Below, piece by piece: positions 1 through 8,612 of a stretch of 27,512 nucleotides of DNA. The translations under genes and the position numbers were made by a program. This DNA is from Propionibacteriaceae bacterium (lineage in GTDB: Bacteria > Actinomycetota > Actinomycetes > Propionibacteriales > Propionibacteriaceae), in contig WRJP01000004.1 of NCBI GenBank assembly GCA_009778535.1, positions 1-27,512 on the forward strand, in the 5' to 3' direction. The notes under the pieces were generated by a model, which was not told where the DNA came from, did no database searches, and was given only the letters and a program-made list of their open reading frames with translations. Positions within the stretch are counted from its first letter, which is position 1. Each line of letters begins with the position of its first letter.

Positions 1-1
1 C

Positions 2-337
2 CTGCTAATGCTCATCGGCATCGTGGTGACGAATGCCATCGTGCCGATTGACCTGATAAATCAATATCGAAAGCGCGGTGAGGACGTGCGCACGTCGGTG
101 CTACACGGAGCAACACTGCGGCTGCGTCCCATCGTGATGACTGCTCTGGCTACGATCTTTGCCTTGCTCCCGATGGGTTTGGGGCTAACTGGCAGCAGTG
201 TGTTTATCTCTAAGCCTTTAGCGATTGTGGTGATTGGCGGACTGGTTTCTTCCACACTACTCACGTTGATTTTGGTTCCAGTTCTCTACGACGGTTTGGA
301 ATCTATGCGTGCGCGTCGCAAAGTTCTGGCTGGTTGA
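2..337 (+). CDS. RND (HAE1-type) efflux pump, C-terminal fragment
   Basis: This is the last ~111 codons of a resistance-nodulation-division inner-membrane exporter, cut by the window start. Visible features are the IGIVVTNAIVPIDLIN helix, the RLRPIVMTALATIFALLPM segment typical of the loop and helix after TM10, and the final SKPLAIVVIGGLVSSTLLTLILVPVLYD helix pair that closes HAE1 pumps. The frame is open to base 2, so the ATG at 8 is internal and not a start. The protein ends with a short basic tail, as actinobacterial members do. In this family the protein exports drugs or lipophilic compounds with proton motive force; the substrate cannot be told from this fragment. The next gene starts 3-66 bases downstream, so co-transcription is possible, though no functional link is evident. 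Confidence 0.9.
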   Translation: MLMLIGIVVTNAIVPIDLINQYRKRGEDVRTSVLHGATLRLRPIVMTALATIFALLPMGLGLTGSSVFISKPLAIVVIGGLVSSTLLTLILVPVLYDGLESMRARRKVLAG

Positions 338-403
338 AAGTTGTCGAAAGCACCGGTTGGGTGGGATATTTTAGATCAACGCCTACAGATACCGGAGAGC
401 GCA

Positions 404-1198
404 GTGGAAGCTATTGCGAAAAACGACTTCACAGTGAACTGTTCAATCATGTTGACGCACCTTGGGTTGCTAGAACGATTCGCGGCCGTGCGAGACTTTG
501 GTTTCGAAGCTGTCGAACTTTGGTGGCCGTTTGAAAATCCCTCACCGGACGCCGACGATATGAATGAACTCGTTAGAGCGCTCAAGGCAAGCGATGTGCA
601 ACTGTCAGGTCTCAACTTTTTCGCAGGGCGACCAGATGAACGCGGTGTGATCTCCATGCCAAACCGGCAGGCCGAATTGCGTGTCAACCTCGATGCCGTG
701 ACAAAAATCGCTGAGCAGACCGGCTGTAAGAAATTCAACGCTCTGTACGGACGTCGCATTGCAGAATCCACTCCCGCCGAGCAGGACGAGATCGCCTGGG
801 AAAATCTGCGACTTGCAGCAGATGCAGTGGCTCGGATTGACGGGGTCATCATGCTGGAACCACTCAGCACAGAACCAACATACCCGCTCAAAACTGCCGC
901 TGATGCGATAGCAGTTATCGAACGGGTCGAAAAACCCAACATCGGCCTACTGTTTGATGTTTACCATCTAGCATCAAATGGTGACGATGTCGCTGCGGCT
1001 ATCGACAAACACATCGCTGCGATCTCGCATGTGCAGATCGCCGACGCCCCCGGCAGAGGCGCTCCCGGAACTGGCGGCTTGCCCATCATGGACTGGGTCA
1101 ACACCCTTCGCGAAAAAGGCTACACCGGGCTTTTCGGACTCGAATACATCGATACCAGCGAAAACCCCTTTGCCTGGCTCGACTGTCGTCACCTTTGA
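404..1198 (+). CDS. hyi: Hydroxypyruvate isomerase (TIM-barrel sugar isomerase family)
   Basis: Predicted to interconvert hydroxypyruvate and tartronate semialdehyde in the cytoplasm. The protein has the Hyi opening FTVNCSIMLTHLGLLERF and AVELWWPF, and the barrel metal/catalytic residues of the family: Glu in MLEPLS (~152), Asp in LFDVYH (~185), HVQIAD (~210) and Glu in GLEY (~247). The GTG at 404 is chosen because GGAG lies 7 bases upstream and the resulting 264 aa fits the usual ~260 aa. An in-frame TTG at 341 would add 21 residues with no family support and a poorer ribosome site. No glyoxylate carboligase, tartronate semialdehyde reductase or glycerate kinase gene is next to it, so the pathway role is unproven; a related sugar-acid isomerase is possible. 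Confidence 0.85.
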   Translation: MEAIAKNDFTVNCSIMLTHLGLLERFAAVRDFGFEAVELWWPFENPSPDADDMNELVRALKASDVQLSGLNFFAGRPDERGVISMPNRQAELRVNLDAVTKIAEQTGCKKFNALYGRRIAESTPAEQDEIAWENLRLAADAVARIDGVIMLEPLSTEPTYPLKTAADAIAVIERVEKPNIGLLFDVYHLASNGDDVAAAIDKHIAAISHVQIADAPGRGAPGTGGLPIMDWVNTLREKGYTGLFGLEYIDTSENPFAWLDCRHL

Positions 1199-1208
1199 TT
1201 TCGATACA

Positions 1209-1223
1209 CCAGCATTCTGCTGG
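1209..1223. terminator. Hairpin between convergent hyi and mmdB
   Basis: CCAGCA-TTC-TGCTGG forms a 6-bp perfect stem with a 3-base loop in the 47-base gap between two convergent stop codons. It has no T tract on either strand, so it is at best a weak bidirectional terminator. Position is the main support. Confidence 0.35.
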
Positions 1224-1245
1224 CGGCAATCAGCGGGAGGTGTCT

Positions 1246-2484
1246 TTATCCGAAGGCAGACAGCAGGATTCCGGCTGCGATAGCAGAGCCGATAACACCG
1301 GCCACGTTCGGCCCCATAGCGTGCATCAACAAGAAGTTGTTCGGGTTTTCCTTTTGACCGACGACTTGGGAAACCCGCGCAGCCATCGGCACGGCGGAAA
1401 CGCCAGCCGAACCGATCAATGGGTTAATCGCATTACCACCGGAAAGCGTATTCATCAGCTTGGCCATCAGCACCCCGCCTGCGGTGCCAAAGCCAAAGGC
1501 CACCACACCGAGCACGATGATCTGCAACGTCTGAGGGTTGAGGAAAGCTTGAGCTGTAGCTGTGGAGCCAACCGAAATACCCAAGAAGATCGTCACAATG
1601 TTCATCAACTCGTTCTGTACAGTCTTGTTAAGCCGCTCCACGACGCCACATTCCTTGAGCAGATTACCGAGCATCAGCATTCCAATCAGGGGAACTGTCG
1701 CCGGAAGGATCAAGGCCACAAAGGCAGTGACAACGATGGGGAACAAAACCTTGACGCGCCTAGACACTGGACGTAGTTGCTTCATGACGATCTGACGTTC
1801 ACGCTTGGTGGTCAGCAGCTTCATAATAGGTGGTTGAATCACCGGCACCAAAGCCATATAAGAATACGCTGCCACCGCGATTGGACCAAGCAAGTGTGGT
1901 GCCATCTTCGCCGTTAAGAACAGCGCAGTTGGCCCATCCGCACCGCCAATAATGCCGATAGACCCAGATTCCTGTGGGGTAAAGCCGAGAGCCAAAGCGC
2001 CAATGAACGTCATGAAGATACCCAGTTGGGCGGCACCGCCGAGCAGGATGCTCTTGGGGTTGGCGATGAGTGGGCCAAAGTCCGTCATCGCGCCCACACC
2101 CAGGAAAATCAGTGGCGGAAAGATGCCAAGTTTGACACCCAATCCGAGGTAGTAGAGCAAACCTCCGTAGGTGGTCTTGGCGACATAGAGAAGTTTCTCA
2201 CCTCCGGCGCCCACCATTTCTACAAAATGTTCACCGCCTTGTAGCACATAGTCGGCAGAGACCTGCGTCATTGTTTCTACCGGTAAATCGGTGATACCAC
2301 CCAGGGGCAGATTGGCTAAAAACATCCCGAAGGCGATTGGCAGTAGCAGCAGCGGTTCAAACTTTTTAACAATTGCCAGGTAGATCAGCACAAACGCTAT
2401 CAAAAGCATCGTGCACTGTTGCCAGGAGATGTTTGCGAAACCGCTTGTTGTTACGAATGAACTCAATGTGTCGAAGAAATTCAA
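1246..2484 (-). CDS. mmdB: Na+-translocating decarboxylase beta subunit
   Basis: Integral membrane subunit (412 aa) of the biotin-dependent sodium pump. It decarboxylates the carboxybiotin carrier and couples this to Na+ export. The sequence is multi-spanning and holds the family signatures SIGIIGGADGPTALFLTAKMAP, whose Asp183 matches the essential Asp203 of Klebsiella OadB, SYMALVPVIQPPIMK, and near the C-terminus GGNAINPLIGSAGVSAVPMAARVSQ, the Asn/Ser sodium-site region. The start is TTG at 2484, preceded by AAGGA with 8 bases of spacing. It is the last gene of the operon, after the biotin carrier (49-base gap). OadB, GcdB and MmdB cannot be told apart from this protein alone; the upstream carboxyltransferase points to methylmalonyl-CoA as substrate. 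Confidence 0.93.
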   Translation of the reverse strand: MNFFDTLSSFVTTSGFANISWQQCTMLLIAFVLIYLAIVKKFEPLLLLPIAFGMFLANLPLGGITDLPVETMTQVSADYVLQGGEHFVEMVGAGGEKLLYVAKTTYGGLLYYLGLGVKLGIFPPLIFLGVGAMTDFGPLIANPKSILLGGAAQLGIFMTFIGALALGFTPQESGSIGIIGGADGPTALFLTAKMAPHLLGPIAVAAYSYMALVPVIQPPIMKLLTTKRERQIVMKQLRPVSRRVKVLFPIVVTAFVALILPATVPLIGMLMLGNLLKECGVVERLNKTVQNELMNIVTIFLGISVGSTATAQAFLNPQTLQIIVLGVVAFGFGTAGGVLMAKLMNTLSGGNAINPLIGSAGVSAVPMAARVSQVVGQKENPNNFLLMHAMGPNVAGVIGSAIAAGILLSAFG

Positions 2485-2533
2485 TTCCGTGTTCCTTCTT
2501 TTTCAAGTGGTGCTGTCGAAGTTGGGTTGGGTG

Positions 2534-2950
2534 TTACCCGATAACGGCAATTACGTCGCCCGCCTGCACTGTGGCACCTTCAGCTACGCAGATTTCGGAC
2601 ACTGTGCCATCGACAGGTGAGTAGATTTCATTTTCCATCTTCATGGCTTCAAGAATGAGCACAACGTCGCCGCTGCTGATAGCGGCTCCGACCTTGGCAA
2701 CATGCTTGAAGATGGTGCCGGTCATTGGAGCTTCAATCACCGTGGCGCCAGCCGCAACGTCCTTTGGCGCAGCCGCGGGCTTTGCAGGCGCGGGTGCGGG
2801 TGCAGGTGCAGGCTTGGGGGCTGCTGGTGCAGGAGTTACCGGTGCAGGTGCTGCTTTAGGTGCGGCGGTAATGGCTGGGGTGCTGGTGCCAGTTTCCTCG
2901 ATTTCGACCTCGTATTTTGTTCCGTTCACACTGACTTGAAACGTTTTCAT
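2534..2950 (-). CDS. mmdC: Biotin carboxyl carrier subunit of the decarboxylase
   Basis: A 138-aa biotin carrier protein. Residues 1-20 form the short N-terminal strand region (MKTFQVSVNGTKYEVEIEE), about 25-65 is an Ala/Pro-rich flexible linker, and 70-138 is a biotinyl domain with the EAMKMEN motif, Lys104 being the biotinylation site. The linker lets biotin swing between the carboxyltransferase and the beta subunit. The ATG at 2950 has GGAG six bases upstream. It lies between the gamma/delta and beta genes, the classic mmdADCB order. A biotin ligase must be encoded elsewhere; none is in the window. The Ala/Pro codon run also creates a long but meaningless open frame on the other strand. 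Confidence 0.93.
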   Translation of the reverse strand: MKTFQVSVNGTKYEVEIEETGTSTPAITAAPKAAPAPVTPAPAAPKPAPAPAPAPAKPAAAPKDVAAGATVIEAPMTGTIFKHVAKVGAAISSGDVVLILEAMKMENEIYSPVDGTVSEICVAEGATVQAGDVIAVIG

Positions 2951-2978
2951 GTCTTTCTCCGTTTGGGTTCAATTTTTA

Positions 2979-3344
2979 TTACAACACGTTTGATAGTTTG
3001 GCCGCGTTCGTCCAGGCCGATGCGGTTACCGCTGGGGCAAGTGGGCGAACCGTCAATATGTCTTTCGGCGCGACTGTGGCACCGAGGTATTCCGAAAGCG
3101 CAGCAGTAATAGCTGCGACCAGCGCTCCATCATCACTGGCTGCTTGCGTAAGAGCTGGTGTATCAGGTTTCGCTGCCAGCTGGGGTGATTTGGCTGAAGC
3201 GCTACCTCTGTTATCAAAGGACTCGCTGCCTTTGTTGAGCACACCTATCAAAAGCTGGATTAAGAAAAGAGTCGTTAAGACTATGGTCAATGCAAGCAAG
3301 CCCAGCAGTACTGCATCGAGGATTGACATTTCTGTGATTTTCAT
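2979..3344 (-). CDS. mmdD: Small membrane subunit (OadG/MmdD-like) of the decarboxylase
   Basis: A 121-aa protein with one N-terminal membrane helix (about residues 10-34, LDAVLLGLLALTIVLTTLFLIQLLIGVL), a polar Ser/Ala-rich middle, and a C-terminal segment with ALVAAITAALSEYLG followed by VRPL, as found in the delta/gamma subunits that hold carboxyltransferase and beta subunits together. The position between carboxyltransferase and biotin carrier supports the call more than the weakly conserved sequence does. The start at 3344 has only a modest AGG upstream; the ATG at 3329, giving MSILDAVLLG, is an alternative that also keeps the helix. Confidence 0.82.
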   Translation of the reverse strand: MKITEMSILDAVLLGLLALTIVLTTLFLIQLLIGVLNKGSESFDNRGSASAKSPQLAAKPDTPALTQAASDDGALVAAITAALSEYLGATVAPKDILTVRPLAPAVTASAWTNAAKLSNVL

Positions 3345-3366
3345 AATGATTGTGCCTGCCTAGCAA

Positions 3367-4911
3367 TCACACCGGGAAGTTCCCATGTTTCTTAGCTGGG
3401 CGTGTCTCTGACTTACTTTCGAGCATGTTCAGAGCCGAAGCGATGCGCTGTCTAGTTTGTGATGGGTAAATCACATCGTCAACAAAGCCTCGCGCCGCAG
3501 CCTGATAGGGATTTGAGAACTTCTCTTGATATTCCGCGATCTTTTGCTTGCGCGTCTCTACCGGATCATCAGCCGATTCTATGTCCTTGCGGAAAATAAT
3601 GTTCGCCGCACCGTCGGAACCCATGACAGCGATCTCTGCCATTGGCCAAGCTAGCACTATGTCGGCACCCAACTCCTTTGAGCACATCGCCAGATACGAC
3701 CCACCGTACGCTTTACGCACCACCAGAGTGATCTTCGGCACGGTGGCCTCAGAATAGGCGTAAAGCATCTTTGCTCCGTGACGAATAATGCCGCCGAATT
3801 CCTGATTGGTGCCGGGCAGGAATCCAGGTACGTCTACAAAGTTCAGAATCGGGATGTTGAAACTGTCACAGATCGAAATGAAGCGGCTAGCCTTGTCAGA
3901 GGCGTTGATGTCGAGACATCCGGCCATAACCTTGGGTTGGTTTGCGAGAATACCGATGCTCTTGCCGCCGATGCGAGCAAAACCGGTGATCATGTTCTGC
4001 GCGTAGAGCGGTTGTACTTCAAAGAAATCATTGTCGTCAACTACCGCCTGGATGACTAGTTTCATGTCGTAGGCGCGGTTTGGACTTTCCGGCATGAAAG
4101 TGTCCAAATCGGTGCAAATCCGGTTGATGTCGTCACTGGTCGCCACGACGGGTGGAGCATCTAGGTTGTTGAGCGGCAGGAAGCTGACCAGACGCCGGAT
4201 GCCAGCGATTGTTTCTTGCTCGTTCGGATACACAAAATGAGCCACGCCAGAGACGGTGTTGTGTGTGTAGGCACCGCCGAGTTTTTCGGCGCTGACATCT
4301 TCACCAGTCACGGCCTTGATGACCTGCGGGCCGGTGATGAACATATTGGAGGTCTGATCGACCATAAAAATGAAGTCGGTCAAAGCCGGTGAATAAACTG
4401 CACCACCAGCGCATGGCCCCATGATGACTGAGATTTGCGGGATAACGCCCGATGCGATGGTGTTGCGGTAGAAGATGTTGCCGTAGCCAGCCAACGCGTC
4501 TACACCTTCTTGGATGCGAGCCCCGCCGGAGTCATTGATGCCGATCACTGGTGCGCCAACTTTAAGTGCCAGATCAAGCACCTTGCAGATCTTCTTGGCG
4601 TGCATTTCGCCCAGTGAGCCTCCGACTACCGTAAAGTCCTGGGCAAAGACGTAGATTAAGCGGCCATCAATCGTGCCGTAGCCGCACACGACACCTTCAC
4701 CTGGAGCTTCAACTGATTCCATGCCGAAAGCGGTGCAGCGGTGCTCAACGAATGCGTCAAGTTCAACGAAGCTTTCCGCGTCAAGCAGAGCAGTGATCCG
4801 CTCGCGGGCTGTAAGTTTGCCGCTAGCGTGATGCTTATCGATACGTGCCTTGCCGCCGCCTTCGAGCACCTTTTCGCGGCGTTCGCGTAACTTCGTCATA
4901 TTGTTATCCAC
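3367..4911 (-). CDS. mmdA: Methylmalonyl-CoA decarboxylase alpha subunit (carboxyltransferase)
   Basis: Moves the carboxyl group of (S)-methylmalonyl-CoA to the biotin carrier, the first step of the sodium pump; propionyl-CoA is released. The 514-aa protein has both crotonase-like halves of the PccB/MmdA/12S family: KLTARERI and the GGSLGEMHAKKI region in the N half, INDSGGARIQEG and IMGPCAGGAVYSPALTDF for acyl-CoA binding, then FVDVPGFLPGTNQE and VRKAYGGSYLAMCSKELGAD in the C half, ending KKHGNFPV, typical of MmdA. The GTG at 4911 has GGAG 5 bases upstream (GGAGTTCTT-GTG). It is the first gene of the operon. PccB of a propionyl-CoA carboxylase is the main alternative, but the beta and delta subunits behind it favour the decarboxylase. 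Glutaconyl-CoA decarboxylase alpha is longer and less likely. Confidence 0.92.
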   Translation of the reverse strand: MDNNMTKLRERREKVLEGGGKARIDKHHASGKLTARERITALLDAESFVELDAFVEHRCTAFGMESVEAPGEGVVCGYGTIDGRLIYVFAQDFTVVGGSLGEMHAKKICKVLDLALKVGAPVIGINDSGGARIQEGVDALAGYGNIFYRNTIASGVIPQISVIMGPCAGGAVYSPALTDFIFMVDQTSNMFITGPQVIKAVTGEDVSAEKLGGAYTHNTVSGVAHFVYPNEQETIAGIRRLVSFLPLNNLDAPPVVATSDDINRICTDLDTFMPESPNRAYDMKLVIQAVVDDNDFFEVQPLYAQNMITGFARIGGKSIGILANQPKVMAGCLDINASDKASRFISICDSFNIPILNFVDVPGFLPGTNQEFGGIIRHGAKMLYAYSEATVPKITLVVRKAYGGSYLAMCSKELGADIVLAWPMAEIAVMGSDGAANIIFRKDIESADDPVETRKQKIAEYQEKFSNPYQAAARGFVDDVIYPSQTRQRIASALNMLESKSETRPAKKHGNFPV

Positions 4912-5125
4912 AAGAACTCCTGATCAATCTCTTTGTGAAAGCCCGATGAGAACATCAACCGTAGTTTCTGGATGCATCGTACTACGTGAAATGAGGTTGG
5001 TGTTGATTTATGTCATAGAGAATGGATTGCTCCACAAACTTAAGTGGTGATGATAGGTCTCCACCTGCCCTGTTCCTACTTTCCTAGGTAGGCATGTCGA
5101 TACTTTACAAGCAGCGGTAGGCACT

Positions 5126-6502
5126 TTACGCCGCTTCTTGTTTCACCCGACGGTGTGGCAGCGGATTCTTTACGATCATGAAAACTGCCCAAACCACGAT
5201 ACCTACTGCTATCACCGCTCCGATAATCTTCACGATCAGTTCGGAGCTGAGGAAGATACACACCATAGCTACCAAGATCGGAACCAAGTATTTGAATGTC
5301 CAAATGACGTATCCACCGAAGCTGGGCATTTCTACTCCCCGCTCCTCGGCCACTGTCTTAACCATGAAGTTGGGGCCATTCCCGATGTAGGTGATGGCAC
5401 CGCAGGCCACGGCAGCAAGACTAATCGACAGCAGATACGACTGTGGCACTCCCGCAACCAAGATGTCGCCCGGAACTGAAAGCTGCGTAGACATTTCAAA
5501 GAACGTCAGATAGGTAGGTGCATTGTCTAGCACCGATGAGAGTGACCCCGTGAAAACGAACAAGGTGTAGATGTTAAGCGGCAGTTGTGCAGCGTGTTCG
5601 CGCAGATATTCCAAAGCTGGAATCATGGTAAGGAAGATTCCGATAAACAGTGCCGCCACTTCCAGGATCGGTGCCCAACTGAACTCGTTATCGTCGAAAC
5701 GAATCTGCTTATTGGTGATTAAGTACGAAGCTACCGCCGCCCCAAGTTGAACTGCGATTTTAATCCAAATGAACTCTCCCAGGAAGGCCACTGAAGCGAT
5801 GATTACCAGCAGCCAAATGATGTTAGTGCCACCGCGTACCCGCAGCGGAGTCTCTACCTGCTCGTTCCAAGACAGGGCGAATTCGCTTTCTTTGGCATAC
5901 TGAACTCGGTCTATCGCGTAGTAAAGCAGTAGCAGCAGTCCATTGATGAACAGCCACATTGGGAACAGCGAGAACGTCCAAGTAAAAGGCACGCCGCGCA
6001 TCAAGCCAAGATAGAGCGGTGGATCGCCTAGTGGAGTTAACATACCGCCGCAATTGGCGACAATGAGGATGGCAAAAACCACAGTGTGAACCTTGTTTTC
6101 ACGTTCTCGGTTGCTATTCAAGATGGGTCTGATCAGCAGCATTGCTGCGCCAGTGGTTCCGATGAATGATGCCAGCAGTCCACCGACTGCCAGCAGTATC
6201 GTGTTATTGCGTGGCATGGCGTGAATGTCTCCGGCAAGGAAGATGCCGCCAGAGACCACAAACAGGCTGAACAGCAAGGTGATGAACTGGACATATTCCA
6301 GCATCGAATGTTCCACCAGCTCTGCGCCATGCTCAAATCCAAACCAAATCCATGCCGCAGTGGGGATGCCCAGTATGAGCGCCACTGCCAGCTTCACGAT
6401 ATTTCGTTCCCAGTAGTGGTGCAGCTTTGGCATCAGGGGTAAGACAGCAATGCACGCCAGCATTATTACGAATGGGATAATTCCCCAAATTGGAATCGCC
6501 AT
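5126..6502 (-). CDS. Na+/H+ antiporter, ion-transporter superfamily (NhaD/citrate-transporter fold)
   Basis: A 458-aa polytopic membrane protein with about 11-12 helices. Two inverted halves each contain a broken-helix signature: FIGTTGAAMLLIRPIL and LTPLGDPPLYLG in the first, LDNAPTYLTFFE and TYIGNGPNFMVK in the second. These match sodium:proton antiporters of the NhaD/ArsB/CitM superfamily. The expected role is Na+/H+ exchange at the plasma membrane. ATG at 6502 follows AGGAGC with good spacing. It lies 214 bases before mmdA on the same strand, so it may be co-regulated or co-transcribed with the sodium pump, returning Na+ while moving protons. A carboxylate transporter (succinate, citrate) is a less likely alternative. 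Confidence 0.85.
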   Translation of the reverse strand: MAIPIWGIIPFVIMLACIAVLPLMPKLHHYWERNIVKLAVALILGIPTAAWIWFGFEHGAELVEHSMLEYVQFITLLFSLFVVSGGIFLAGDIHAMPRNNTILLAVGGLLASFIGTTGAAMLLIRPILNSNRERENKVHTVVFAILIVANCGGMLTPLGDPPLYLGLMRGVPFTWTFSLFPMWLFINGLLLLLYYAIDRVQYAKESEFALSWNEQVETPLRVRGGTNIIWLLVIIASVAFLGEFIWIKIAVQLGAAVASYLITNKQIRFDDNEFSWAPILEVAALFIGIFLTMIPALEYLREHAAQLPLNIYTLFVFTGSLSSVLDNAPTYLTFFEMSTQLSVPGDILVAGVPQSYLLSISLAAVACGAITYIGNGPNFMVKTVAEERGVEMPSFGGYVIWTFKYLVPILVAMVCIFLSSELIVKIIGAVIAVGIVVWAVFMIVKNPLPHRRVKQEAA

Positions 6503-6693
6503 CGCAGCGCTCCTGTTCTCTATTCCGCACGGTTAACTTACACGAATAGACACCTCGATTGTCGAATTTCTGGCAACGACGAACCTGGCGGCGGCATGAT
6601 TTGTGGCCCAGCTGTCAGGGAATCCCCTGGCGGCTCCCTCAATGCTTCGACGTTTGCTAGCCGGACTCCACATAGCGCATTAGTGTTGTTTAA

Positions 6694-7314
6694 GTGAATA
6701 CTGAACCTACAGATGTTGGCCCTGCTGTCGGAGGCGACTTAGCAATTCAAGAAGCTGATCGTTCCCATGTGGTCACCCTGCTCACCGCAGCAACGAATGA
6801 AGGTTTGCTGCCAGCCGACGAGCGCGATAGGCGCATTGAAGTGGCGCAGCGAGCCGCCACCTTCGATGATCTGGTGCCGTTGACGCGCGATCTGGTGTCA
6901 CCGCAACAACAGCCCACTTGGAACACTCTTCCTGCAACTGAGTTAACGCCAGCTCCCGCTCCCAGCGGTGGTAAATCGACCGAACAAATGATTGCAGTTT
7001 TCTCTGGTGTAAATCGCAAAGGCAAGTGGCGTGTAAAGCCGACTACTTCGGTGTTTATTTGCTTTGGGGGTGTGAACTTAGATTTCACCCAGGCCATCTT
7101 TGAGGCTCAAGAGATTCACATCAACGTTTTCTGCCTGTTCGGAGGGTTGGACATAAAAATCCCGCGGGGCATTGAGGTACGCGATTCTGTTTTCTCGATC
7201 TTTGGAGGCACCGATGCCACCAAACTTGAACCGGGATACCCGAACGCCCCTGTCGTCTACCTCCATGGCCTAAACATTTTCGGTGGCACCAACGTCAAAC
7301 ACCCCAAGAACTAA
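6694..7314 (+). CDS. DUF1707 and LiaF-like C-terminal domain protein
   Basis: A 206-aa soluble-looking protein. Residues ~18-65 match the actinobacterial DUF1707 domain (ADRSHVVTLLTAATNEGLLPADERDRRIEVAQRAATFDDLVPLTRDL). About 70-105 is a Pro-rich linker. Residues ~105-206 form a beta-repeat domain with IAVFSGVNRKGKW, ICFGGVNLDF, NVFCLFGGLDIKIP and SIFGGTD, like the cell-wall-active antibiotic response (LiaF/YvqF) C-terminal domain. No membrane helix is visible, unlike full LiaF. The family is linked to envelope stress sensing, but the function of this protein is unknown. GTG at 6694 is the earliest sensible start; the upstream region has no strong Shine-Dalgarno sequence, so a leaderless message is possible. 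Confidence 0.8.
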   Translation: MNTEPTDVGPAVGGDLAIQEADRSHVVTLLTAATNEGLLPADERDRRIEVAQRAATFDDLVPLTRDLVSPQQQPTWNTLPATELTPAPAPSGGKSTEQMIAVFSGVNRKGKWRVKPTTSVFICFGGVNLDFTQAIFEAQEIHINVFCLFGGLDIKIPRGIEVRDSVFSIFGGTDATKLEPGYPNAPVVYLHGLNIFGGTNVKHPKN

Positions 7315-7335
7315 GGACACCCAAAGGTGACGGCA

Positions 7336-8466
7336 CTAATCCCCTAACCCGGTTCCGACATGGCGGGCTGTCATGATCCATTCGTGATCTGGTGGAACCA
7401 GCTTTATGTTGCCAGCTACGTCTTGCAGTGGAACGGTGTCTGTGCCTTCGCCACGGGCGGCAACCATCACGCCACTGACCCCATCGGCCACCAATTCGGC
7501 GGCAGCCCCACCTAATCGGGTTGCCAACAGGCGGTCAATCGCACACGGGGTGCCGCCACGTTGGACGTGTCCCAAAATGGTGACCCGCGATTCCAAGCCG
7601 GTCGCTGCTTCCAATTCTCGGGCGAGCTTGAAGGTGTGCTCCCGTTGCGAATCGATGATCGCATTGCGGTGATTCTTGGCGGCTCGTACTGCTTCGGGAG
7701 TTGTTGCAGACTCAACTAGTGACTGTGCAGCTTGAATATCGGCAGTGTCACTCAGGTCGCGTGCGCCTTCTGCGACGGCCACGACTGAAAAAGTAGAACC
7801 GCGTTTCATGCGAGCCTGGATGGTCGCAGCCACAGACTCAACGTGGTAGGGAATCTCGGGAATCAGGATAATGTCGGCTCCGCCTGCAATACCGGCAGCT
7901 AGGGTGAGCCAGCCGACGCGGTGTCCCATGATTTCGACCAGGATTATGCGGTGATGTGAATGCGCGGTGGAATGCAGCCGGTCAACTGCTTCAGTGGCGA
8001 TTTCGGTTGCGGTGGCGAAACCAAAAGAGGTATCAGTGTGCACAATGTCGTTGTCGATGGTTTTCGGCAGGGTGAGGATATTCAATCCGGTTTCTGCTAA
8101 TCGAAAGGCATTCTTTGCCGTTCCTCCGCCGCCCAGCAGCACCAAAGCATCTAGCCCGTCACGTTCGTAGTTTTCAACGACGGCATTACGCATGTCGCGC
8201 ACTTGGCCGTCTACTAACATTTTATGAATTTTGTCTCGCCCTGTGGAAAGGATCGTGCCTCCCCGGGTGAGAATGCCCGACAGCGCTGAAGTGTCTAATT
8301 CGATGAAACGATTCTCGACCAGCCCACGAATACCATCGCGGAAACCGATTAACTCCATCCCGTAGTGACCGATTGCCGCCTTGCCGAAGCCGCGAATGGC
8401 GGCGTTGAGCCCTGGCGAATCCCCGCCTGCGGTGAGTATCCCAACCCGTTTGTTTTTCTTACCCAT
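7336..8466 (-). CDS. pfkA: 6-phosphofructokinase (ATP- or PPi-dependent, group III-like)
   Basis: Phosphorylates fructose 6-phosphate to the 1,6-bisphosphate in glycolysis. The 376-aa protein has the GGDSPGLNAAIR phosphate loop (14-25), GGGGT (112-116), PKTIDND (134-140, catalytic Asp138), EIMGHRVGW and LGHVQRGGTP. In E. coli numbering it has Gly at 104, usually an ATP-type residue, and Lys at 124, usually shared by PPi-dependent and group III enzymes. Position 103, Asp in classic ATP enzymes, is Gly. The phosphoryl donor therefore cannot be settled from sequence. The ATG at 8466 has GGAAC upstream. The gene converges with the DUF1707 gene (21-base gap) and follows the structured gap beside tRNA-Ser. 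Confidence 0.93.
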   Translation of the reverse strand: MGKKNKRVGILTAGGDSPGLNAAIRGFGKAAIGHYGMELIGFRDGIRGLVENRFIELDTSALSGILTRGGTILSTGRDKIHKMLVDGQVRDMRNAVVENYERDGLDALVLLGGGGTAKNAFRLAETGLNILTLPKTIDNDIVHTDTSFGFATATEIATEAVDRLHSTAHSHHRIILVEIMGHRVGWLTLAAGIAGGADIILIPEIPYHVESVAATIQARMKRGSTFSVVAVAEGARDLSDTADIQAAQSLVESATTPEAVRAAKNHRNAIIDSQREHTFKLARELEAATGLESRVTILGHVQRGGTPCAIDRLLATRLGGAAAELVADGVSGVMVAARGEGTDTVPLQDVAGNIKLVPPDHEWIMTARHVGTGLGD

Positions 8467-8612
8467 GTCGATAGTTCCAATCGAAGGTTTTGACGTAACT
8501 GCGACTTCGGGCGATGCAAGTTGTTAATGCACGTAGCGGTAAAGACTCAGACCTGGAAGTCACAGCAAAAGCATACTGCCATCATCGCCCCAACATCGGC
8601 GAAACATCACAC

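Noticed and set aside
2643..2939. Long Ala/Gly-rich open frame on + strand
   Set aside because: It is the antisense of the Ala/Pro linker and biotin domain of mmdC; repetitive GC-rich codons keep the opposite frame open.
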